A stretch of DNA of 64,000 nt from Spiroplasma phoeniceum (lineage in GTDB: Bacteria > Bacillota_I > Bacilli_A > Mycoplasmatales > Mycoplasmataceae). Positions within the stretch are counted from its first letter, which is position 1, and every line of letters starts with the position of its first letter. The stretch is taken from NCBI GenBank assembly GCA_026239495.1, contig CP110830.1, forward strand, positions 1,426,001-1,490,000. The letters run 5' to 3'. The position numbers and the translations under genes were made by a program. Shown here piece after piece: positions 22,363 through 32,284 of this stretch. The notes under the pieces were generated by a model that saw nothing but the letters and a program-made list of their open reading frames with translations, made no database searches and had not been told where the DNA came from.

Positions 22363-23439
22363 ATACTTCTTGCGTAACCTATTAAAAAATTGCAAATATT
22401 TGTAAAAAGACACTAATATAAAAATATAATTTTAATTAATTATGTTTTTTATTTAAAAATTTAATATTTTGCCACAACAAAAAATGAATTTATTATTTAA
22501 ATTCTTTAATTTTAAATAAATCTTCTATGCTAACTGCAAATTATAAATTGAAACAATTAAATTAAATCTTAAACTAAATCGTTTCCTTCGATTACGATAT
22601 TTTTCTGTAATAATTTTAAATTTTTTAAGAATAGCAAAAATATTTTCAATAATAATTCTTATTTTTGAAACTAGTCTATTATGTTGTTTTTGTACTTTAT
22701 TTAAATGTTTTTTCTTTGTTTTTTTTGTAGGTATTAGAACATTATTGTGAATTTTTTGAATTCCTTGATAACCACTATCAACTATTAATTTGGTATTTTT
22801 TAAAATTGATATTTTTGATTCTTTAAATAAAGCATAATCATGTTTTTTCCCAAGCGAAAAAATTGTTGCAATAATTTTTTTGGTTTCTTGTTCGATAATT
22901 ACTTGTGTTTTAATGGTGTGTTTTTTATTTTTACCAGAATAAGATTGTTTTTGTCTTTTTTTGGGCGTTGGATTGGGGTTTCGGTAACATCAATAATAAT
23001 ATTTTTATCATTAAAATAATCATTTATTAGTGATTTTTTGCCAGCGAGTTGTTGAAAAATCAGAGTGTTTAATTAAAATATCTTCAATTCACTTGATATT
23101 ACGATAACAAATAGATTCGCTAATATCAAAACTTTTATCAAGATGAAAATAAGTCCGATATTCTCGTCAATACGATAAAGTCATCGGTAGCCGATTTTAT
23201 AGTGATAATTTATTAGTTTGCCACCTTTTTTAAATTTTTCTATTTCAGCTACTTGTAAAATATTTAACATTTTATTAAAAGTAGCTTTTTTTGCTCCGGT
23301 TAATCGCAATAATTCTTTATCATTAATAAAATTAAATTTATCAAATTTCATAATTTTAATCTCCTATAATTTCTATTTTAATTTAAAAATATTTTATAGG
23401 AATTTTAAAATAATTAGATTAGGTTATGCAAGAAGTCTG
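22363..23439 (-). mobile_element. IS5/ISL2-like element, copy B (sub-lineage 2)
   Basis: Outer ends differ from copy A: CTTGCGTAACCTATTAAAAA on the left and TAGATTAGGTTATGCAAGAA on the right, the hallmark of sub-lineage 2. The transposase (22527-23351) keeps A7 at the -1 shift site and A7 at GGAGCA(A7)GCTAC, but has other defects, such as an extra base near 23050 (GTTGAAAAATCAG) and a stop near 23217. Pseudogene. Confidence 0.75.
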
Positions 23440-24002
23440 ATGCAATAATCTTCTTTTAAATATTTAGTTATCCTACGATATTCAAATTGTTTTAAATTTT
23501 TTTCATAGACTTTTACAATATTCTTTAATGGTTATTTATCCTTGCCATTACTTAAATAATTTTTATATTTATCTCAATAACTACGCTTTAAACCTGTCAT
23601 ATCAAGCAATAATTTTAATGAATATTTAGTACGATTTTTTTATAAAAGATACTATTTTTTGTTTATTTAATTGAAAAAGTCATGGAGCTTTTTTAATAAT
23701 TCATACCTAACTTTGTAATAGTTTAAATCTTTTTTCCCAAAGGGTTCTTTGGGGCCTTTTGGTGTATTTAAAATTCCTTTTTTAAAATTTATTTGTCATA
23801 AATTAAGTGTTTTTATATTTACTTTATATTTTTTTGAAATATAAGTAAGCGATGTTTGTTAATTTTGTTTTACTGTATTTTTTCTAAATTCTGTAGTATA
23901 TGTTTTAAATTTTTGGCCTTTTTTGTCATATAAAAATGCACCTCCTATAAAAGTTTAGTAAAGTTCTTTTTTAATTTTAATTACTTTTTGGGGTGCAGTC
24001 TA
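23440..24002 (-). mobile_element. IS3-family 5' half (minus), inverted relative to the copy at 20905
   Basis: Start of orfB and all of orfA in reverse orientation, ending with terminus GGGGTGCAGTCTA at 24002. Together with 20905-22362 it forms two IS3 5' halves pointing at each other, with their 3' halves absent. Frames contain several stops. Confidence 0.75.
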
Positions 24003-24091
24003 ATTTAGTTTATTTTTTAAGTTCAAAAATATTTTTAAAAGGAATGATATAATAAAAAAAGTACAAAGTTTGTTAAAAGAGGTGGAAGTAA

Positions 24092-26131
24092 GTGAGTAAT
24101 ATTTTAAATATTATTTTTGTATATTTATTATTTATAATTATTTTTTCTATCATTTATATTTTTACATGAGGTTTAGTGCGTAATTCTTTTGCTCGTTTTT
24201 CAATTTATTATCAGGTTGTTATTGGTGGTGTTTTTGCAATTTTGGTTATTATTGCCCAAGGATTAATCCCATTTTTTGTGCCACCAAAAACTGGTGAAGC
24301 CAACACAATGATTGCTATTAATATTTTTCTGCCAATAATAGTTTGTTGAATGATAGGTGTTTTTATTTCTTGCTTTGCCACAATTTTATATACGATTATT
24401 ATTTTTACTTTTCTTTTTGCAATTTTACCATTTTTAAATAATAATTATTTTTTACCCTTGACAGGTACTCGAAATATTATTATGATTTCAGCACTTTATT
24501 TTTTAACATTTCTAATTGTTTTTGTGAGTTGATATTTTAAATGAACAAAATGAACTAGATGGTCTTTATTGACATTAACAGGATTCATTACGGCTTCAAT
24601 TATTGTTTTAGCACAATCAAAAAGAATGGCTATGTCAGAAAACTTTGTAAGTGAATTATATGTTTTATTGTGAATTGCAATGACTTATTTTGCTTATAGT
24701 ATTTGTGGTATTATTGAATTAATTTATGTTCATGCTATAAAATTACAAAATATTATTGAATATGACCGCAATAGTTATGTTCGCGAGGCTTTAGCACATG
24801 ATGCTATTTATAATTTAATTCATAAGAATAAGATTCGTCGTGGAATTTATTTTACTTTTATCATTAATAATATTGAAAAAATAGATAAATTTCTAAATAG
24901 TAATGTTAAAAATAAAATTATTGATCTTATTTCTCATCAAGTTTTTACATTATGAAAAGAAAAAAATGTTTTATTTTTTAAAGCAAGTTTAAATCATTTT
25001 GGAATTTTTTTTCCCCTTGATCAAATTGAAAAACCCGATATTAGTAGTATTTTATTACATAATAAAAGTAAGTTACGACCAGAAATTGATTTGTTAAAAC
25101 AATTTGAAATTTTATTGCGACAAGTTAATACGACTTTTATTTTAAAAAATTATAAAATAATCGTTAAATTACAAGGATATGCTTCATTATATGGCTTACA
25201 ATCAAATAATTTAAATAAGTTAAAAGAATATAATATTGCAACAGCAGATAATCGGTTAAATCTTGAATATTTAAATCAAATTATTTTTATTGATCCTGAA
25301 AATATTAAAGAATTGTCAAACCAAAAACGTATTATTTTAGCTTTAAATGAACATATTCAGTTAGAAAAAATTGTTAGCTTATATTCTCCAATTATAAATG
25401 TAAATGATGGCTTTATATTGGCATATCATTATAGTAGTAATTTAGTTGATGGGGCTAATAGTGATTTAATATTTGGAAAAGATAATAATACTTTTTTGGG
25501 AATTGTACATGAAACAATGCTAGCTCGTTTTAATGCGGCATTAAATATTAAGAATTTTCATAAATTAGACAATTATTTAGAACAAAAATTATTCATTACT
25601 TATCTAGCTAGTTTTATTAGTAGTGATAAGTTTAATTTAAAAAAATTTGCAACAAAATTAATTGAATTAAAAGTAAAACCTGGTAATTTAATTTTAACTT
25701 TTGATTTAATGGAAACTGGATTTGATCCTGAAAAGTTTAAAAAAAATTTAAATACAATTAAAAATATTGGTATTGAAGTTGCTGTTAAAAATTTTGGAGC
25801 AATTGATACAGAATTAAATAGTTTGTACTATTATGAACCTAATTATGCTGTTTTTTCTCCAAAAATTATTCGTGAAATGTTTATTCATTTGCATTATCAA
25901 AATTTAATTAAAGAATATATTATTTTAGCAGAAAAACTTGATATTATTTTAATTGCACCACAAGTTAATAGTTATTTAGCATATAGTAAATTAAAAGAAC
26001 TAAAAATTAATTATATGTTTGGTTCATTATTTGGAACTTATGATGAACCACAAAATGAAATTGGTAATGAGATAAAAATAGCTTTATTAAAAAACAGTCG
26101 GAAAGGATTTAAAGATGAGACTAAGAAATAA
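24092..26131 (+). CDS. Membrane protein with degenerate GGDEF-EAL domains
   Basis: 679 aa from GTG 24092 (GAGG upstream), read through several TGA-Trp codons. Residues 1-215 hold about seven hydrophobic segments. Residues ~230-330 resemble a GGDEF domain (HDAIYNLIHKNK where HD-LTGL-NR is usual) but the GGDEF loop is replaced by LNHFGIFF. Residues ~430-670 follow an EAL phosphodiesterase fold (LILTFDLMETG, then VAVKNFGA where DDFGTG is usual, APQVNS where EGVE is usual, and INYMFGSLFGTY where GYLFG is usual). The EAL signature and metal ligands are lost, so catalysis is unlikely. It may bind a nucleotide or act as a membrane sensor. It overlaps trmB by 17 bp. Confidence 0.75.
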
Positions 26132-26756
26132 ACCTTGAGCAACAGAATACATTATTGAGAATCCTACCTTTGCAATTCAAAATCCAGAATATTATAATGG
26201 GCAATGAGGAAAAATGATTTTTAAAAATAATAATCCCTTAAATATTGAAATTGGTTCTGGGAAAGGGAACTTTATTATAGCATTAGCCAAAAAATATCCA
26301 AATCAAAATTTTTTAGCAATCGAACGCTATCCATCAGTTTTAGTTTTAGCTTTAAAAAAAATAATTGCTGAAAATTTATCTAATTTAAAAATAATTGTTT
26401 TTGATGCTATTTTTTTACTAGAAATTTTTGCACCTAAAGAAATTAATAAAATATATTTAAATTTCTCTGATCCTTGACCAAAAGTTCGACATGAAAAACG
26501 TCGGCTAACAAATAAAATATATTTAGATTTTTATCAAATTATTTTACAAGATAATGGTGAAATTCATTTTAAAACAGATAATGATCAATTATTTACTTAT
26601 TCATTAGAATCATTTAAAGAAAATAATTGAAAAATTGTTGATTATACAACAAATTTATATCAGAGTCAGTATGTGGAAAATAATGTTCCAACTGAATATG
26701 AACGACGCTTTTTCAAACTTGGAAAAAATATTAATTATTTATATGCTCGGAAATAA
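26115..26756 (+). CDS. trmB: tRNA (guanine-N7)-methyltransferase
   Basis: SAM-dependent enzyme making m7G46 in tRNA variable loops. 213 aa. SAM-binding [12 protein letters not shown]-type motif near residue 45 and the family signature [14 protein letters not shown] near residue 120 (Trp encoded by TGA). Start ATG 26115 lies inside the end of the preceding gene, with AAAGGA upstream. The following ~210 bp to about 26970 hold no gene that I can support; a short run after the stop is AT-rich and unassigned. Confidence 0.93.
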
Positions 26757-26969
26757 TTATATTAATTTTATTATTGACGGCCCCCATAAAAAGAAAGTAT
26801 TGATTTGTTCACTAGGTAACGAAAATTGATAGTTAATAGGTTCAGTAAAATTTTTATTAATGTAAATTGTAAATTTAAATGACAAACTTTATTTAATTTA
26901 ATTATAACACAATAAAATAAGTATTCAATATAATTTTATTTTTAAAATTATCGTATTTTGGTCTTAAAT

Positions 26970-27322
26970 TTATGAATTTTGGCACACTAAAAATAATTTA
27001 TTAAATTATTTAATTAATTTAATAAAAAATTATTAAATATGTGATGATAAATTTAAAAATAATTGTTGTGAATTTAATCACTGTAAACAAGGCCTTGGTT
27101 TATTGTTAATAACATCAATAACTCAATCTATTTCTTGTTTCTTAATATTATTAAAATCTGTTCCTTTAGGAAATCAATGTCTAATATCTCTGTTAATTCT
27201 TTCAACTAATGGTTTTTGAGTAGGTGTTCCAGCATCACAAAAATAAACATTAGTACAAGCAATTTTTTCTATTTCCTTTCAGTTACTAAATTCTTTGCCT
27301 TGACTGTGCACAGTTTCAAATA
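26970..27322 (-). pseudogene. IS30-family transposase, 3' fragment
   Basis: Encodes the C-terminal part of an IS30-family DDE transposase: HSQGKEFSNWKEIEKIA, then FCDAGTPTQKPLVERINRD and FPKGTDF. The N-terminal two thirds are missing; it is cut at about 27322 by IS3-type sequence. The right end (GGCACACTAAAAATAATTT) matches that of the second IS30 copy at 31136, so it marks the element end. IS30-type transposases are known from Spiroplasma plectroviruses, a possible source. Confidence 0.7.
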
Positions 27323-28055
27323 ACTGATAATTATTTTTTTAATTTAAAATGCTTTTTAATTCAAATTGAATTGGAGGCATTTTTAATTTTAAACCCCTTC
27401 TATAATTATTATACTCAACAATATAATTATCTATCATATTTTTTAGCTCATTAAAATTTTTGTATTTTGTTATATTTTTATTTTCTGTTTTTAAAATTGA
27501 AAACCAATTTTCAATAGGTGAACTATCTAAAAAATTTCCACGTCGAGACATACTTATAGCTACTCCATAATCTCTTAATAAATCAAAATATGCATGTTAA
27601 GTAAAATGAATGCCTTGATCAGAATTAATTATTAATTGACTAGGTTTTATTTTTCGATTAATTAAGCTTTGTTTTAAACAATTAATTACTCAATTTACTG
27701 TTGACCTTACTGTTAGTTAGTATCCAACAATTGCATTACGAAACAAGTCTTTAATAGCAAATAAATATACTGATTCTGAATATATTTTAATTATTGTAAT
27801 ATCAATTGATCATTTTTGATTCATTTGATTAAAATGAAAATTACGTTTAAGTAAATAAGGGTATTTTTTATGTTCATATAACATATTATTAAAATGTTTA
27901 ATTCGTTTTTTATGTTTAATTCTAACTTCAGAAAATATTTGTAATATCTTCATATAACGATATACAGTACTTGCTGATATTTTTATTTTTTGTTCTTCCA
28001 AATCAAGCTTTATTTGTCGACGACCTTTATTTTTATTGTTTTTTCAAATTATTTT
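27323..28055 (-). pseudogene. IS3-family orfB remnant
   Basis: rve-type integrase reading frame with HTH part (KISASTVYRYMKILQ), core (NQKWSIDITIIKIYSESVY), NSDQGIHF and the C-terminal MSRRGNFLDSSPIENWF. Stops interrupt it near 27717 and 27600. Truncated at the 5' side where the chimaeric miniature element begins. Different in sequence from the main IS3 element of this window. Confidence 0.75.
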
Positions 28056-28058
28056 AAT

Positions 28059-28318
28059 AGACTTCTTGCGATACCTGGTTTTATTATTAAAATATTATTA
28101 TAAAATATAATTTATGAGGATATTAAATTATGAAATTTGATGAATTTAAAAATATTAATGATAAAGAATGATTAAGATTAACAGGAATAAAACAAGATAT
28201 TTTTAATAAAATTAAATTTATCAAATTTCATAATTTTAATCTCCTATAATTTCTATTTTAATTTAAAAATATTTTATAGGAATTTTAAAATAATTAGATT
28301 AGGTTATGCAAGAAGTAT
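28059..28318. mobile_element. Chimaeric 260-bp miniature IS5-like element (MITE-like)
   Basis: The left 155 bp are the 5' end of sub-lineage 1 (AGACTTCTTGCGATACC and the first ~25 transposase codons); the right ~110 bp are the 5' end of sub-lineage 2 in inverse orientation, ending GGTTATGCAAGAAGT. The join falls in TTAATAAAAT, shared by both. It has both terminal repeats, no transposase, and AAT on both flanks, consistent with a 3-bp target duplication. Confidence 0.7.
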
Positions 28319-28321
28319 AAT

Positions 28322-28376
28322 AAATAAAATTTTATAACTCTTTTTTATTAATACTTACTAAGCTGGGTGCAGCCTA
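28322..28376 (+). mobile_element. IS3-family 3' end fragment
   Basis: ATAACTC(T6)ATTAATACTTACTAAG-like end with terminus GGGTGCAGCCTA, matching the 3' ends at 32285 and 41124. An orphan terminus without the rest of the element. Confidence 0.6.
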
Positions 28377-28471
28377 AAAATTTTCATAAATAATTTCTTG
28401 AATCTAATAATTTATTTATGACAAAACAATTTTCTTTTAATTTCTAGCTTATTTTTATTAAAAATAAAAAA

Positions 28472-28895
28472 TGGTGGAGATGGCGGGAATTGAACCCGCG
28501 TCCACAAATAACATTCTAATATCTTCTACAGTTTAGTCTAATCATCTTTTTTTAATTATTTAATAATAGGATTAGACAACTAATTAAATAACTAGATAAT
28601 AAGACTTTCAAAATTCTAACATTATCAATTAGAATTTCTATTAGATTAAGACTTGAGATACGATAATATTTAATAATCTACAATTAACTACTATTACGGC
28701 TAGCAATCCTCTAACAGCGAGGAATTAAGCTGCTAACATTGATCCTGCTAATTGATTGTTTATCATAAAAGCTGGCATTTCAATTTTGTCTTCTTTTTGT
28801 TTTTTGTTTGCGTTTCTTCAAACCTAGTGGCATTATAGTCTGCTAAACTACTGCCAATATTAGTAGATCATTCCTGTCGAAACCTGAACATCCCC
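28472..28895 (-). ncRNA. ssrA: tmRNA (transfer-messenger RNA)
   Basis: About 424 nt. The 5' end GGGGATGTTCAGG and 3' end with CGGGTTCAATTCCCGCC T-arm and CATCTCCACCA pair as the tRNA-like acceptor. The tag frame runs from GCA at 28811 to TAA at 28725 and encodes 28 residues: ANKKQKEDKIEMPAF first, LAGSMLAA last. The long Lys/Glu-rich tag is the mollicute type. It rescues stalled ribosomes and marks products for proteolysis, here probably by Lon (42403-44721), since no ClpP is visible. Flanked by IS debris but intact. Confidence 0.95.
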
Positions 28896-28937
28896 ACAAT
28901 TAATTATACTCTTAAATTATTAAATAGTAAATAATAA

Positions 28938-29606
28938 CTATTTAGTAGATTTTTTTTGAAATAATTGCTTAAAATAATATTCATGGATAATTTTTTTTCC
29001 AATTTTTGTACCTAAAGTAATTTGGATTAAAGTATAATAATACACGATTAAAATAAAACTACTAAAAAATAAGGTAAATAATAAGAAAAGTCCCGTAACC
29101 TAGAATATAATCTTTTTGTAATCAAAATAATAATAGCTCAACAATTAACCTAGGATTTGTAATTAAATTATTATTTTTTAAATTTAAATATTCAACATAA
29201 TAATTTAAACTACTAAAAAATAACTAAATAACCCAAGACTAGTAATTAACATGATAAGTTTTAAAAAATTTACTGTAATTGCACTATCATTTTTATTAAT
29301 ACAATTTATTAAGCAAATAACACTTTTCAACAAAAAATCAATTATAAAGCAAACAATAGTAAGGGTATTCAAAATATAAATAATGTTCTTCGGGTTTAAC
29401 AAATAATTTGTTCCATTATAATTATAAACAATTTATTCTTTAATGTTTCATTGAAAAATACCAGATAAAAAAATATAAAAAGTCAAAAGAATTTAAACGG
29501 TTGTAACAACAATTAAAGTAATCTTAAGATTCTTTTCAAACACTAATCGCGTTCAGAACATTTGAAAATCTAATTTTTTGTTAAGAAAAAACTAATTTTT
29601 TGGGTG
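28938..29606 (-). pseudogene. Decayed membrane protein gene, RDD-like
   Basis: Pieces of one reading direction: KLDFQMFWTRLVFEKNLKI, a hydrophobic stretch, LNPKNIIYILNTLTIVCFII, and a C-terminal piece with LIQITLGTKIGKKI resembling RDD-family proteins. It is broken by at least three stops and one frameshift. Probably a former chromosomal membrane protein upstream of tmRNA. Confidence 0.5.
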
Positions 29607-29689
29607 AATAATATTTCAATCGTAATATTATCATTTATAAAATTTCTAAATTATAATTATTTTCTTGAATTTTACAATTAAAAAAGTTG

Positions 29690-30832
29690 CTTTAATTTTG
29701 TCGAAAACTCTTGATATTTATAGAATATACCTAATTTTAGGTATATTTTTAATATATAGAGGTAAATAATTGATGGAAAAAATAATTACAGAATTAAAAA
29801 ACAGTTTTACAGATGATCAATTTTTAGAATTTTATGAAAAAATAAAAAAAGAAGTAAAGGTAATCAAAAAACAAAAACGTTTAAATGAAATTGATCAAAA
29901 ATTTAGAGATAAAGGCATTACATGTCCTAATTGCAAATCTTTTCATTGTGTTAAAAATGGTCATAATCCTGAAGGAAAACAAAAATATTTATGTAAAAAA
30001 TGTCGTGCTAGTTTTGATGCTTTTCGTCATCATTTTACTTATTGAAGTCATTTAAATTATGAACAATGAAATTTATTAATTCAAATTGCATTATTAGGAC
30101 AATCTAGCAAAATAATTTCTCGTTTTATTAAAACAACCCCAAAAACTGCTTGGTATAATCGACAAAAATTAATGCAATCAAAACAATTAGAAAATACCCA
30201 ATTAAAATTTAAAAAATTAAATGGTCAAATTCAAATGGATGAAACATTTATTAAAGAAATCCATAAAGGTAATTTTAAAGATAAATTTGATAAACGAAAA
30301 ACTCATCTCGATCCATTTTCAACCAATACCAAATGCTGTATTCAAATGGCAGTTGATAGCAATAATAATATTTTTGTTCAATCTACCAATACCAAACGAT
30401 TACAAAAACAATGAATTATTGAAAATATGAATAAGCAATTGATTAAAGAAAAATCAACGATTATTTCTGACATGCAACCACTATATTTATTAGTAGCAAA
30501 ACAAACAAATTCTACTCTATATTCCACCAAAACTAGTACAAACCCTGATACTAGTTATCGAAAGTTAAATAAGATTAATAAATTACAATCCAGTCTTAAA
30601 GAAGCCTTAATTCATTATCATGGTTTGGGTTTCACTAATATTCAAAATTATTTAAAGCTCTGAAAATGAAAATACCAACATAAAGGTTTAACACCAAACC
30701 AACAATCAACGGTATTATATTTTAACGTTTAAAAAATTTAAAACAAAATCATAATCTTACACAAAATTAGTTTTTAAATTGTCATATTGATGATTTTTTT
30801 TATTTCATCAAGAGTTTTCGACAAAATTAAAG
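29690..30832 (+). mobile_element. Intact IS1595-family insertion sequence
   Basis: Perfect 26-bp terminal inverted repeats (29690-29715 and 30807-30832; outer end CTTTAATTTTGTCGAAAACT) and perfect 8-bp target duplications AAAAGTTG at 29682-29689 and 30833-30840. The 1143-bp element holds one intact transposase gene. The 8-bp duplication is the expected size for IS1595. The best candidate for a recently active element in this window. Confidence 0.9.
29773..30732 (+). CDS. IS1595-family transposase
   Basis: 319 aa, open when TGA is Trp. N-terminal zinc ribbon CPNCKSFHC...CKKCRASF near residues 56-85, then a DDE/ISXO2-type domain: QMDETFIKE near 155, MAVDSNNNIFV, and a C-terminal WKWKYQHKGLTPNQQ. 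ATG 29773 has AGAGG 10 nt upstream; the TTG at 29770 is an alternative start. Mobilizes its own element; no passenger gene. Confidence 0.88.
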
Positions 30833-31062
30833 AAAAGTTGTAATTTTATAGTTGTAATTTTATTATAAAATTTACTATTTGTTTTAAAAATTAAATATTT
30901 ATCTAGAAACTGAAACAAACTAATATTGTTAAAAATAGACACTTTAAGGTTATCATTCAAGTCATATTCACTAAAAATAATTTTTAATGTTTGGTGATTA
31001 AAATAAAATGTATTATGTAAATTCAAGTAGCAAATTATTTTTTTAATATAAAAAAACATCAT
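30833..31062 (-). pseudogene. Gene fragment beside the IS1595 insertion
   Basis: Reading frame starting MMFFYIKKIICYLNLHNTFY, Asn/Ile/Leu-rich, running into the IS1595 target site and stopping soon after reconstruction. It lies upstream of the RDD-like pseudogene on the same strand. Not recognised; may be noise in AT-rich sequence. Confidence 0.3.
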
Positions 31063-31129
31063 TTAAAATAAATGCAACTATTTTTTTAAAAAAATTAAAA
31101 TATTTGTAATTTTAGTCTATTTTAATCAT

Positions 31130-32165
31130 ATTTAAGCACACTGAAAAATAATTTATTAAATTTTACTTCAAATAAACTTATTTAAAATTCTCTAAAAATA
31201 CTTCTTTAGATGTTATTCAATTTAAACAAGGCTTTAATTTTTCATTTATAACATCAACTACTAAATCTATTTTTTGTTGAGCAACAAAGTTAAAATCTGG
31301 TCCCTTAAGTTATCGTTTCCTAATAAGGGGTTTTGTTTTGGCGAACCTGGGTCACAATAATAAATATTAGAACCATTAATCTTTTCCATTTCTTCAAACT
31401 TACTAAATTCTTTTGCTCTATCGGTTATTATTCCTTTAATTTTTCCAACTAAACCATTAATTCTAACTAATTCTTCAATTTTTTTAAAACTTCATTAGCA
31501 GTGTGTTCTTCTAATTTCTTTGCAAAGTATTTTTTACTTGATTGTTCAACTAATATTAAACAACTAGATTGATGGTCTTTTCCAACTGTCGTATTAATTT
31601 CAAATAAACCAACATTATATTCTTTATTTTCAATATCTCATATTGATTTAAATCTTTCATTTAATTTTCCACGATTATCAGGTCTTTTCTTTGTTCTATT
31701 TCTTCTACCCCAGTTTAATAAATTTTTCTTTAATAAACCAAAAGACCCAGATAAATTCATTTATAAAATGTTTTAAGACATGTAGGAAATTTGATGCCAA
31801 ACTTTATTAAAAATCGCTGAATAATTTCCGCTGGTGAATCACCAAAAATATTAAATAGTAAATTTAAAAATTATTGTTGTTCTTATGTAAATGTAGGTAT
31901 TTTTTAAATACATTTTTTTCTTTTTTGTTTATAATCTTTTTGTGCTTTAGCTGGCATATAATCTTCTCCCTTTTTAAATCGATTTATTTCTCTTTTAACA
32001 GCATTAACTGCGCAGGGGCCCGTTTGTTTTGATATTTCAGATAAATTAAGTGTGCAATTTTTATTTTTAAAGCTATCAGATAGCAATAAATCATTAAATA
32101 AATTTCGTTCATCATATTTTACATGTATATATTTTTGTATTTTTCTGTCTCTAATTCTTTTTAAA
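31130..32165 (-). pseudogene. IS30-family transposase, decayed copy
   Basis: HTH part (CTLNLSEISKQTGPCAVNAV, KREINRFKKG) and DDE core (GRRNRTKKRPDNRGKLN, then NTTVGKDHQSSCLILVEQ, ITDRAKEFSKFEEMEK) are clear, but stops and frameshifts occur near 31910, 31760, 31495 and 31310. About 1 kb, near full length. Related to the fragment at 26970. Confidence 0.75.
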
Positions 32166-32284
32166 ATATTTATAACATTAAATTAAAAATTATTGACAAT
32201 TATTTTTATAGGTATATAGTTTAAGTAATAAACAGTAATTAAATTCTGTCTCTTAAAGCTGTTTAAAAAATAAAGTAATTAAGT

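Noticed and set aside
26635-26829. Plus-strand frame overlapping the end of trmB
   Set aside because: Mostly a shadow of trmB in another frame; its 3' part is unsupported.
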